Below, in pieces: positions 1 to 11,527 of a DNA stretch of 64,000 nucleotides. The position numbers and the translations under genes were made by a program. The notes below the pieces were generated by a model, which did not search any database, was not told the DNA's origin, and saw nothing but the letters and a program-made list of their open reading frames with translations. Within the stretch, counting starts at the first letter, position 1; each line of letters opens with the position of its first letter. The stretch comes from Irpex lacteus (Eukaryota > Basidiomycota > Agaricomycetes > Polyporales > Irpicaceae): positions 186,001 to 250,000 of the forward strand of contig MQVO02000001.1 in assembly GCA_001986395.2 (NCBI GenBank), read 5' to 3'.

Positions 1-144
1 GGAGCGAGGTTCGTGAAGGGGCAGGAGCCGTGGGGGTGGAGGGTGTGGGAGAGAGTGGGCGAGAAGGGGTGTAGGATGGGGGAGTATTTGGAGGGGAATG
101 TGCATGAGGAGGGGTATATTGTGGGGAGTGTTTTGAAGCGGTGA
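1..144 (+). CDS. 3' end of an unidentified gene (partial)
   Basis: An open frame enters from the left edge and ends at TGA 142-144, giving 47 residues rich in Gly, Glu, Arg and Trp and ending GYIVGSVLKR. Codon use is strongly G-rich, as in several neighbouring coding exons, and a long CT-rich, non-coding-looking stretch follows at once, which fits a gene end. I recognise no domain in so short a tail. It could also be a chance frame, because the upstream part lies outside the window. Confidence 0.45.
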   Translation, partial: GARFVKGQEPWGWRVWERVGEKGCRMGEYLEGNVHEEGYIVGSVLKR

Positions 145-1211
145 GGGGTGGTGGTGGGGCTCTTCGCCTATCTCTCGTCCTCTGCTCCCTCTCCTCGTAC
201 AACCTTCTGTCTCCTCCTCACTTCCTATCTCATACCCCCTCTTCCTCGTCCTGGAATCTGCCCATCGTGTTGTATAGACCTCTCCTGTATCATCTCTCGT
301 ACCTTCCGTTGTATATGCTCCATAGACCCCTTTCTTCCCCGTTTCTTGACACCTGTATCTACGTCTCGGATCGAACTCTTCCTCGAATACACGTACCCTC
401 TGTGCACAACAGTACACACCAAACAGACGGCTCGTTTACAAAAGCAATATATCCCACGCATACGTACCAGTGTATGTCATTCATCTCTCGCTTATGCGCC
501 GTGAGAAATGGTGTCGATGAGAAGTTTATTTGTAGCCTAACGAAATGCTTCGAATGCTTCGTACTGTATAAGTTTAAACCTAGCGTACACTGCTTAAAGT
601 CAGACGGCCATGTCGGGAGTGTGAGTAGGTAGGATGGGTTGAGCTCACCTCAGTGTTGACGAACAGATATAAACAAGCAGATATGAACGGACAGATCTGC
701 CAACTCGCCGCTGATTCACCCACTCAGCCTAGGCCACCTCAATGCTCACTCGCTTGTCCAGTAGGCTCTTGCCGCTGCAGGCCATCTCCAGTGACTTGCT
801 CGTTATTCGGGTCGGTGGAATACTGGCGAACAGGGCCCCGGATTGGCCAACAGATTTGAACGAACAGATATTGACATCGCCGACTCGTCACCAACTGCGC
901 ATCCCAGGCCACCTTAAGCTTATGATTGATGTTCCTTTGCACTCTTAACAGGATAGTGTCTTGCCGCTGCTGGCCATCGTCTAGTACTTTGCTCGATATT
1001 CGGGATGGTGGTCATGGTAAGATCGAAACCGGGGAAGCCGAGACGCCAAGGGGTAACCTGGCCATGGCATGAGCTAACCTGAATGATGATCGAACTTCCG
1101 GCATTGGCTGACTCTGTACAGCGACCGCCCTGCCCCCGTGAGTGCACTCTTTAGGTCAGATATTACACTCTACTAACTAGCATACTCTTCAGCTAGGTAC
1201 ATGCAACCGCG
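145..1211. other. intergenic region upstream of the ABC transporter
   Basis: No supportable gene. The first 350 bases are C/T-rich, as in a 3' flank. From about 650 to 1015 there is an imperfect tandem duplication, listed separately. The rest is presumed promoter and 5' leader of the ABC transporter that starts at 1212. Confidence 0.6.
686..1012. repeat. imperfect tandem duplication in the ABC-transporter promoter
   Basis: Two diverged copies, about 686-818 and 858-1012, share ordered blocks: a GAACAGAT-type start, a CCAACT(C/G)G block, an AGGCCACCT block, then CTTGCCGCTG(C)(A/T)GGCCATC at 768-786 and 960-978 (18 of 19 bases equal, 192 bases apart), and TTGCTCG(T/A)TATTCGGG before GGTGG. The copies differ by substitutions and small indels, so the event is old. 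It lies 200-500 bases upstream of the transporter start codon. Confidence 0.6.
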
Positions 1212-4200
1212 ATGGCTTCAGTGGAAGCAAACGAGAAGCCAGCGGTCGTCGATCCGAGTCCAGGGGACCAAGACCAGCGTGTCTCGGTAGACTCGACGAT
1301 TTTGCCAGAGCAAGTCGACAAGGCAGAGCGTGAGACCAGGGTCGTCCCAGACATCCTGGACGACGGCAATGACGACGAACAACGCATCCTCTCACTTCCG
1401 CCCCCACCTTCATACGACGTACTCATCGACTCGCTCTCCATAGGCATCCCTCCACGCAAGCTATACATACCCACTCCAATACCCATACCCATACCGCAAG
1501 TTATCACCAACTGGATATCCCCCCGTCCGAAAGATGGACCAGAAAGCGAAGGAGGAGACGAGAGGATAATTCGGAATGTCTCTGCGCATGTCAAGGCGGG
1601 GGAGATGATGGCTATTATAGGAGGCTCTGGGTCAGGGAAGACGACGATGTTGCATGCTGTTGCGAATCGACTTGGAGGGTTGCCGATAGTTGAAGGTGGC
1701 GTGAGGTTTGTGCCTTCGGGTGGAGAGGAGGGAGGGAAGAGACAGGAGTTGGTGAAGAAGGGGATGATTACGGACGTTGTTGGGTTTGTGAGGCAGAATG
1801 ATTATCTGTTGCCACATCTGACTGGTGAGTACTACGGATTTGTTTCCCTCTAAGTGTATTCTGACATGAATTGCAGTTCGAGAAACGCTTACTGCAGCAG
1901 CTCGCCTTCGTCTTCCCGTGTCAGCACACGCCTACATCGATGAGATAGTCACAGATACCATCCGCGAATTGGGGCTGTCAACATGTGCTGATACTACCGT
2001 CGGCGGGACGGGTACCATGGGTGCAAAGGGCATCTCAGGTGGGGAGAAGAGAAGACTGAGCATTGGATGCGTGCTCGTGAGTTTCCCAAGTGTGCTGATC
2101 TTGGACGAAGTAACTACTGGCTTGGGTGAGTTTCTCTCGCCATAATCCTCACTGAATCAACGACTAAAATGGTCTTAGATTCCTTCACCGCGTACCACCT
2201 CCTTCTCACCCTCTCCCGCCTCGCGAGCAAAGGGCGTACAATCCTCCTCTCGCTACACCAGCCACGCTCAGACGCCTTCTACCTCTTCAACTCGATCCTT
2301 CTCATGTCCCGCGGTTCCGTTGTCTACTCAGGATCAACACCAGAGTGCTTAGACTGGTTCCGCGCCCTAGGACACGTCCCACAGGAGCAAACAAACCCGT
2401 TGGACTTTCTGATCGACGTGAGCAGCGTGGATATGCGGGATGAAGATGAGGAGAGAGAGGGAAAGGAGAGAGTGGAGAGGTTGATTTCTGCATGGGGTGA
2501 GAGGGAACGCAGTGAGCAGCGGAAGAGCGGATACGTGGTGCCGGCTGTGCATGAGAAGAGCACACGATGGAAGAGGATATCGCAATTCGGACATGGCACC
2601 GACAAACACAAGGACGTCGAAAGCCACGGACACACCGAAGTACACACGGATGAACACCCGCACACATTGTCTCCGTCCTCCAGATCCACGACAAAACGTC
2701 CAAACGTCCTCCACCAAACCGTCATCCTCCTCCCCCGCTCCTACCTAAACATGCACCGCGCCTACCCAGAACTAATCGGGCACTTCCTCCAAGCCCTCAT
2801 CCTCGGCATCCTCATGGGCATCACCTTCTTCCGTCTCTCCTCCACGCCCGCCTCCTCCACGCAAAAAACCCTCGCCTCCATCCAATCGCTCAAGACACTC
2901 GCGTTCCAGGTCGTACCGGTATACGGATACATGTCCCAGGTGGTGTGGACGTACAAGTGGTGTCTCTCACTTGTGGTATTTGATAGGGAACGCGAGGATA
3001 ATTTGTATAAACCGCTGGCGTGGATGGTTAGTGAGTGGTTGGCGTGGGCGCCGGTCAATATTGTGGGTCCGGTGGTTTATAGTGTGCTTGTGTATTTTGT
3101 GTGTGGGCTGAGGACGGACGACCTGCATTATAACTTTGGGGTGTTCGTGATAGATATTATCATGATACAGATGAGTTTCGTGGCGTGGGCGTTGTTCGCT
3201 GCTAGTATTGAGGTGAGTTCCTTCTTGCCATCCATCCCCGACCTACTTCACCCACTTGCTCACAATGCAAACAGAGAAGCTTCGCTCGAGCGTCCCTCCT
3301 AGGCAACGCCCTCTCCATCTTCTTCATCCTCTCCCCCGGCTTCTTCCTCGTCAACGTCCCAGGCTGGATCCGCTGGTTCCGCTACCTCTCCCCCTACTTC
3401 TACTCCTTCCGCATCGTCGTCCTCTCCCAACTCCGCCAACGCACCTTCTCCTGCTCTCCACCCTCCACCTCCACAGACCCCGCCTCCAGTGCCCTAGCAG
3501 CGCAATGCGACGGCGACAACGCCCTCCGCGCCCTCCGAATCAATCCTAGCGAACCACTCTGGCCGATGTTCCTGGGCATATTGGGATTCATCGTCGTCGT
3601 GCTGGTGTTGAGCTGGGTGCTGTTGACGGTGTGGAAGCCTGGTGGGGTGAGGCACGCTCAACGTGTTGTGACAGACCACGAACATAAAGGCAAAGAACAG
3701 TCGCATCCAGAGATGGAAATCATCCGCGGACAGGTGGACGTCGTCGCCGACTCCGTCACACTCACACACGTATCCACCTCTGCTCTCCCGCTTCTCCACT
3801 TCGCGAAACCGACGCACGTGGAAGTGCCGATTCTGACGGGTGTGGACGCGAGGTTCCCGAGTGGGGAGGTGTCGGTTATTATGGGACCGAGTGGGTCGGG
3901 GAAGTCGACGTTCTTGAGGATGTGTGCGAGTAGGCCGATTAAGGCGGGGGTGGGGGTGCTGACTAGTAGTCGGTTTGTGCCGGGTGGGAGGTTGTTGTTC
4001 AATGGGGTGCAGGTGTCGAAGAAGACGAGGCATGTGTGTGCGTTTGTTGAGCAAGGTACGTCACGCGATGGGTTACTTTTCTAATGGCACGTTCAAAACT
4101 GAGAACTCTTTGCTAGACGATGATTACCACCTTCCTGCGCTTACCGTACGCGAGACGTTACGCTACGCTGCGATGATCAAGCTCCCGAGTACGATCAGTC

Positions 4201-5974
4201 GAAAGACGAAGATCGCGAGAGCGGAAGAGGTGCTGAACATGCTTGGTCTCAGGGACTGTGCCAATGTACTTGTAGGTGGGGAGTTGTTGAAGGGAATTTC
4301 TGGCGGTGAGAAGAGGAGGTTGTCGTTGGCTTGTCAAATGGTATGATTATTGTTTCAGTGCTTCAGCGATTTTGACTTATGTTCGTCCCAAACAATAGAT
4401 CAACGATCCTGCAGTATTGATCGTCGATGAGCCGGTAAGTTCTCAGGGAAAGACTATGGAACAAGTCAGCTGACTTTTATGCAGACGAGTGGATTGGATG
4501 CGAACACTGCCAGAAATGTGATGGAGGCATTGCAAGATATAGCACGGAGCGGGTTTGTCTCACTCGATCTGACTCTCATATGTATGCTAATAATGATACC
4601 AAGGCGTACTGTGATAGCTTCGTTGCATCAGCCACGCAGCGATATTTACAATATGTGCGATAACCTCACCATCCTGGCCAAGGTAAACCCTCCTTTGTTT
4701 TCGCGGCGAGAAACACTGCTGACTGTACGATGTCTTCATATAGCAAGGAAATGTCGTCTTCCACGGCCCACGTGAACAGCTACTCCCCCACTTCGCCCTG
4801 GCCGGCCACGTCTGCCCTCCTCTGTACAACCCCTCTGATTACTGCATGGACCTTATCTCGGTCGATACTCGTTCGCCGGAACGGTTAGAAGCGAGCACCT
4901 CCCGTGTCAGAGCTCTGATAGAACTCTGGAGGACCCGTCATGAGAAGTTGGCTGAGTATGCACCTAAGGAGGTCGCACCTCCAGAAACGAAGCAGGGTGC
5001 ATTTGCACTCGAGGAAAGGCCTGAACGGACACCGATTTGGACCGCGTTGCCGGTAGTGCTGGACCGTACGGCGAGGAATACATGGAGGCTACCTGATTTG
5101 TTCTGGACAAGGTAAGAATATTCTCTTCGGCTGAGTACAGACCTCTCACGGATGCTTGTTAGATGGACACAGGCACCTATCTTAGCCATCTGCTTCTTCA
5201 TCTTCTATCTTCGCCTTAACCATGGTCCCGCTGGTGCCCAAGATCGAATCGGCCTCATCGCAGAATGTACATCCTCCATCGCATTCGTTGGCTTCCTCAA
5301 TCTCGTCGCAACATACCCTATGGAGAAGACCGTCTTCTTCTACGACTACAAATCTGCCGGTGGGCGATACTCAAGCGCTACCTTTATCATCGCGTTCACT
5401 CTCTTCGCCATAATCCCCGAGTTCATCTCTGCTCTTTTATTCTCAGTTATCATCAACGTCGCCACGGGTATGCGCACCAGCGCAAGAATCTACTTTGAGT
5501 TCGCCGTCGCCATCTGGGCGCAACTCAACTTTGGCGAAAGTATTGGAATCGCGTTTGCATCGTTCTTCGATACAATGGGCCTCTCCGTCTCCCTCGTCTC
5601 TGTCTTCCTCACCTTTGCTGCACAATCCAGTAGCGTCTTCTCAGCATCGGTCGCCAAGTTTCTAGACGACATCGCGTGGATATTCCCTATGAAGTATGCA
5701 GCGCGGATCATGCTTATCAACGAGATGCGGGGCATGCAGTTTAATTGTTCGGCGCAGAATATCGCTGACGGTGTGTGTACGGCCGCAACTGGTGAACAGG
5801 TCCTAGAGTTGTTCAACTTCCAGGATTTGTCGACCTGGCGGTTGATGATTATTTGTGTGGCTGTGACTGTTGGATATAGGATTGCTGCTTGGGCTATTTT
5901 ATCTGTCAGGTAAGCTCCCTTTGTCCTCGAGTTGAGCGAGATACTAATGACGATACAGGATGCGTTTTGTATAA
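1212..5974 (+). CDS. full-length ABCG-type ABC transporter (NBD-TMD-NBD-TMD)
   Basis: ATP-driven membrane exporter of the ABCG (white) group. I join eleven exons: 1212-1824, 1877-2125, 2179-3212, 3275-4055, 4117-4340, 4399-4434, 4485-4552, 4604-4682, 4744-5111, 5163-5909 and 5959-5974, for about 1404 residues. Domain 1 has Walker A GGSGSGKTT near residue 136, signature ISGGEKRRLS, Walker B LILDEVTTGLD near 278 and H-loop HQPRSD. A six-helix ABC-2 domain follows. Domain 2 repeats the order: GPSGSGKST near 837, ISGGEKRRLS, LIVDEPTSGLD and HQPRSD, then a second membrane domain. Both ATP sites keep canonical motifs, unlike PDR-type ABCG pumps, whose first site is degenerate, so this looks like a fusion of two white-type half transporters. 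The last exon codes only about five residues. The substrate cannot be read from sequence. Confidence 0.9.
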
Positions 5975-6114
5975 TACTTATTATTTTTAGTGCAATAATC
6001 GCCATATTAGGAGGACTTCCTTCCTATGCTTCTATCTCCGTGCAGATTCTGGGATGAGGACGATTCAACGTCCAATTTTCACGTAAGAACAGATTAGCGA
6101 CATACCCTTCAATA

Positions 6115-7332
6115 TCAAAAACTACTTCCGTCCAATACTCGCAGGATTCCGCGATGATAGAGGTCGGGGAGCGCCCTCGTCACTGCAGCTTCAAACTTAC
6201 TCATCGACGAATCCACCATGTTTAGGAACTGCACGCATTCTACTCGGTGGAAGGGACCATTCTTGGCCACTATGTCCGACAATGCCTCGAAGTTCGGCTG
6301 CCGCCCGCCCTCTCTCGCGAAAATCCGGAAAGAAAGCGTACGGATGTCTTTTGACTTGATATTCTTCAAGAAGCCTGCTGCCGTATGGCTCGCAGTCAGG
6401 TCGATAGTCAACGAAGTGAGGTTGGGGCAGATGCCAATGTCCACCTCCCTCTGTATGACTGTGGGTTACTCAAGAGAAAGTCAGCACTGCAAGTCAGACT
6501 CCGAGGAGCACTCACGCTCGTGCTCCCAATCCGACGATTCGAACATCGACTTCAGATGTAGCCCGAGATGCTGGAGTCTTGGCCCGACTGCAAGCAGTGA
6601 TCGTTTGACCACTTTGGCGTCAAGCACTATGAAGCCGAATTCTACCGAACGCAACGTGTTCAACGTGTGGGTAGAGAGCAGCCACTCCATGAAGCTGGTT
6701 AAAGTAGGAGAGGCGGTGTTGGCAACGTCGACGACGAGAGTCGTGAGACGAGGAATGGTTAATTGTGGAGGTGCTTCCCAAACAGTAACCATTAAGGGCA
6801 GAATATTGTGGACTACCAGATCGGTGAGGTTTGGGAGTGACGACGTGAAAGCTTGCAGTACCGGAGGATTCATGGCGCAGTCCTCGAGGACGAGTCGGGT
6901 GGCAGACGTAAAATAATACAGGTTTGCGAAAAATTCGGCATCACAGAATTCTCCTGCATCGCTCAGACGAATGAAGCGTAAGGTACGGACGTTGGTGAGC
7001 AGCAGAGTGAGATTTTCGGGGATTCGCTGCACCCAGCGATTGCTTCCTCGATGACCTTGTGGGGTGAATGGCCCGACTGCCACTTCGCGAATATAGTGAT
7101 CAAGGTGTGGGGCCTTCTGCAGGACAAGCTCCAGAGCCAGAAGCCGCTTTTCGTTGGCGATGTCGACCCTACGAAACATATACGTCCGAGCGATCACATT
7201 CCATTGATGGCAAGTGAGTGCACACGCTCGCAGGCTGTGGACATTTGGTGCTGCAAACCGGATAACAAGGTCCACCAATTCCACAGGGAGTCGTCCACCC
7301 TGTCTGGGCTGAGGGGTTGACAGGTCAACCAT
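6115..7332 (-). CDS. F-box/LRR-like protein
   Basis: Two exons on the minus strand, 7332-6516 and 6458-6115, joined over a 57-base GTGAGT...CACAG intron, give 386 residues. The N-terminus has the basidiomycete F-box pattern (LPVELVDLVIRFA, then LRACALTCHQWNVIART), the SCF ubiquitin-ligase adaptor motif that binds Skp1. The rest consists of leucine-rich stretches (LPNLTDLVVHN, IPRLTTLVVDV, CPNLTSLTIDL), as in F-box proteins that capture substrates with irregular leucine repeats. Such genes form large, fast-evolving families in Agaricomycetes, so no target can be inferred. It is convergent with the ABC transporter, 140 bases away. Confidence 0.75.
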
Positions 7333-7868
7333 CGGCGAGGAAGCCTCGGCGTGGTCGTTTCCTAGTTCGGAGCCGATTTCTTCCTCCTAAGAGGAACAAC
7401 TGCATGAACTTCCTAAACGAGAAATCGTGTGGCGACTACCTACGTTTAGCCTCTGGATCATTGTAGCGGATAGCAGAGGACTTCAGAGGACTCAGTTGGA
7501 GGTTATCAGAGGAAATTGAGCCCGCTGGCGAGCTAAACCGAAAAAGGTACGAGCGCATGATGTAAACAAGTTTACTAGTCAGCGTCTGGCCAACTCACCC
7601 GCGAATCTTCCATTCATCTATGGGTCAGTATCACGTCGTAGAATTCGAGAAAAATGAGGCTCTGTGGGGGTACGTGAGCGGAAGAAAGCATACCTCCACC
7701 GAAACATAAATAACAAATATCTTGTTGGATCAGTGGCACTCGCTGTTCTACTGAGAGGAAACTCGAAGCATAGTTTTATCGCACATAATCCGTAAACTAC
7801 TACTATATACGTGGAACACCCAGAAAATAGCGAACAAGAATCGCGAGACACAGAAATAATCTTCGTTT
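7333..7868. other. intergenic, no gene seen
   Basis: Between the start of the F-box gene and the 3' end of the monooxygenase, both on the minus strand. It should hold the F-box promoter. Short open frames here lack similarity to any family I know and lack splice support. Confidence 0.5.
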
Positions 7869-10050
7869 TTACAAGGAGGCACGCAGCTGATCGTTAATAT
7901 ACCCAAGCTCTCGTGCTTTAATCTGCAAAGCCTACGGTAATCGTTAGCTCACACTGATCTCAGCGATGGACTCTTGCAACTCACCAAAAACTTTGACAAA
8001 TATCTGCCGTTGAAGAAGTCTCCAGCACCGAACCATAACTATGGTATATATCGTGCAGGCATTAGCGATACGTACATCCAACAGATAGGATGAGATGCTT
8101 ACGCCAGGATGGCCAGTGGGCCGGTACGTTCCGCATAGTTCGCCTTCTGCATCGAGGCCCCATATTTGACTGGTGCGGTCCATTACGTCGGGTCCGAAAA
8201 GGTCTATGCAAATCTCACGCATGTTTCTGTAGCCAGTCCTGAAATATGAAACGGGTCAAAAGAGTGGTCTTCAACGTATCCAGTACGAATGCACTTACGC
8301 AGCAACAACGACGTCCGCCTTCAAATGGGAGCCATCGTCGAACACCAGACCATCAGAGGTGTACGCCTTAGGGGCAACGCCTTGTTTAATCTTGATGGCA
8401 CCCGATTCAATGAAATCAGCGCCGCCTTTATCCAACCCTGTGAGAAAAGAGTAAGTTCGCCATCCAAGAAGTATCTATTGAACGGAGCTTACAGTAACCT
8501 GTGAATCAAAATGTGAGCGTAATGTATGCGAACGACTGTAAATTACGTACCGCCGCCTCGTTCAAACACCATGAGGAACTGGCCTTGTCCTTCCGATCCA
8601 ATATGAAGCTTCAAACCGCCATTCCTCAGCTTGTCGTGCAGTTCCTTATCAGCAGCCCAAGTCTCCTCCTGATGTGCGATCATATACTCCCTCAACATAC
8701 CCAACGGGGTCGACCCAGCCCTAAAGTCCCCAACCTCAGCTGGCTCCCCATCTCGCCAGGTCCTGTCCATGTTACGTGCGACGTTGCTCCTGGCAGTAAC
8801 GCACGTAGCCGACCGCTGGACCATCGTCACTGACATCGCTCCAGCGTATACAGAGTCCTGGCAGATGTCGATGCTGCTGTTGCCCGCACCTATCACTACG
8901 ACGTCTTTGCCTTTCCACGGATAGGCGTTCTTAAACTCGGCGCTGTGCAGAGTCTCGCCTTTGAAGAGATGGCGATTGGCGAGGTTGAGGTGACGAGGTC
9001 CACCAAGGGATCCTGTGGCCATGATGATGTGAGCCGGACGAATTCGTACAGGTGTCCCATCTCGGTCGATTGTCACGTTCCACCGCTGGCTAGCGGGGTC
9101 CCATACAGGCTTTCCACCCAGCTGCGACTTGACCCAAATCGTTAGCTCCTGCGTCTTCGCGTAACTTTCAATCCAGTCCGCGAGCTTATCGCGAGGCGTA
9201 TATACAGGCCAACTGTCTGGGAAAGGTTGGTAAAGGACTGATCATCATTATGAAATAAGTATATGCAATAACAGCGATTGGCATACGAAAGAACTCACAG
9301 AAATGGTGCTTCTTGGGTGTGTGCAACGCCAAGCTGTCATACCGCTTTCTCCAATTATCACCGACGTGTTCGTGGCGTTCGATCAGAAGAGTGGGGATAT
9401 TCAAACGATTGCAGCGCGCCGCCACCTGCAGCCCCGTCTGCCCCGCACCAACTGCGCATTCACAGAGAGTTTCAGCGTCCCGCCGCGAACGGAAATACAA
9501 AGTGGATTGTATAGCAGAGAATGTACGCACTTATCAAGACGTAAGGGTTGCTTTCATTGCGTGCATGGCGCTCCGCCACGAGCTCCCCGTACGGTCTCCC
9601 TTGTGCCTCAGCCTCCCAGTCGATCGGATCTCGAGGCTCCTCATGACCCTTCAAGTCGGTCAAGGTCATGCAAACCAGGAGTGCTGCCCACTCGAGCTCC
9701 GGCGCCACCTTGAGCAATTGGACGTATCCTCTGCCATATGCGATTGGCGTCTCGTAGGTGAAGGCCGCCTCGATGACGCTGTCGTTTGAGTCAGGGACGT
9801 AGTGTGCTGTCAGGAACGGATCTGAGTCTGGTTTGATGGCGGAGAGCGTTAGGGAGGGGAGATGCTCTTTGAGGTAGGCGGATATCTTCTCGGGACCGCG
9901 CAAGGCGCGCATGTCCCAGGTGAATGTTAGGACGTCTCGGAACCAGCCAGATGGGAGGAATGTGGCTGCTACACCGTCGGGGTCTGTAGTGGTGAGTGCG
10001 GCAGAAAATACTGATAGCCATGTCTGGAAGACGATTTGCGGTGTAGACAT
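7869..10050 (-). CDS. flavin-containing monooxygenase, basidiomycete FMO-like
   Basis: FAD/NADPH-dependent oxygenase of the FMO/YUCCA-like group. Exons on the minus strand: 10050-9531, 9451-9299, 9237-8551, microexon 8498-8493, 8437-8299, 8238-8103, 8038-7985 and 7931-7869, for 585 residues. The first about 165 residues resemble the SnoaL/NTF2-like domain usual in fungal homologues. The FAD site IIGAGQTGL starts near residue 174, YTPRDKLADW follows, and the NADPH site is VVIGAGNSS. Then come GGGYWLDKG, the ATGYRN motif and GAGDFFNGRYLS near the end. All exon phases close and nothing looks broken. The substrate is unknown; no biosynthetic core enzyme sits beside it. Confidence 0.9.
8493..8498 (-). 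other. 6-nt microexon (GTTACT) of the monooxygenase
   Basis: On the minus strand the six bases stand between CACAG (acceptor) and GTAAG (donor), with introns of 52 and 55 bases on either side. Including them gives GGGYWLDKG, close to the family pattern GGGYYLDxG. Skipping them removes Tyr-Trp but keeps the frame, so both isoforms are possible. Confidence 0.75.
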
Positions 10051-11527
10051 CGCTGCCGAGTTGTATAGCTACAAGGAAATGATGTGTGTAAGTAGACTAG
10101 CCAGAAGAAGCTAGGACGGTCTGAAGGTCCAACCTACAGCGAGCTGTTCGGTGAGAGGTGAATGTAAGTTATACTGTGGTGTTAGACATGAGGTTGACAG
10201 ACAAACCGTATGTTATAAGGTCCGAGAGGTGAGAAGGTTATACCTCTAAACAGTACGCGAAGCGAATGTCGTGAGATACTGCGCGAATCGTCAACTCTAC
10301 TGACACATCCTCCCGCCCCTTATAAACGAAGCAGACCAGAACTCACACAACATGTGTCTCGGTTCGGGCATGCTATTCTTGACGCGAGAGGTTTGAATTG
10401 GCGTTGAGGGTGCCCGCCGGAGAGGGATGTGGGGGACGGTATACTATGAGGGATGAAATATGAAGTCCGACGCGGCGTGCGACCCAAGGTTGCGGCAACC
10501 AGACCGGTGATTGTTCTGACGAACAGTGCTCCTCGAGCGGCTTCTCCGGATTGACTTCGATGAGAATGATAAGAAAGGGGTACGTGGGTTTTGGAGGGGC
10601 TCCAGCAAAATTAATGATATGCGTGCGCACCTGTGACCTTGTTAACTCCTCGAGAATAGTTCTAAAAGAAGCAGGTCATAAGCGCAGTCGTAGGTTCATA
10701 ACTGAATGCGATATGACGGTCCACTACCACCTTCAGATGCGCAGTGGCGTCCTCAAAACAGTGAGCTTTCAAGCAGGGCAGAACACAAATGACAGTAATA
10801 TCCTTTGTATAATGTATTATTCATCGGAATGCTACTATTGAACGAGGCGGAACTCTATGTCAGCAGACGTAGATGTTGTCAAGGCGATTACGGGGCAGAG
10901 AACACCTAACACATACTTATAATCATGGAGTGTAATATCCGTTTCGTATGTAGGACGGAGGATCTGGCATTCACGGGAATGGACGGATATGTATTCGGCA
11001 GCAGGACGTAAGAATTATTTGGATCCCTTCTTTGCTGTCTTTTTGCTCTCTATGAACAAGACTCGCTGTTTGACTATAGGAGATGACCATAAGTATGCGT
11101 TATACTCGTCAAAGACGTCGACGCTGACGCACCTTTCGGGTCATACTTTACTGCTGCCAAACTCGGTCCTTGCCTCACTCTCGTGGCCGTGTAGAAGAAA
11201 CCCGTCTGCGCCGTCGATATGAGGCGCACAATGATTGTGCTGAGAAATATATGAGTAAGAGTTGAAGTACTTCAGAGCTTTAGATACAAACCGAGCTTTC
11301 GCTTTGGGAGCCATTGGTGGTCGTCGGTAGCAAGGAGCTGGTCGGCGTCACGGTCGACGACCTCAAATGTCACACCCTGCCCTCGCCATCATGTGATTAG
11401 GTCACACAATTATCTAGGGATAATATTGTCACGCGTCGATAGCAAAGCTCCTTACACCGACGACCACTTCAAGTTGGGAGTTTGTCCCTTTTCCACAAAA
11501 CTAAGCGTAACATATTATGGATGTGTA
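10051..11527. other. intergenic, divergent promoter region
   Basis: About 1.5 kb between two divergently transcribed genes. A TTTATAAG box lies about 270 bases upstream of the monooxygenase start, on its strand, near 10320. Several short frames are present on both strands, but none resembles a protein or extends by splicing. Confidence 0.5.
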
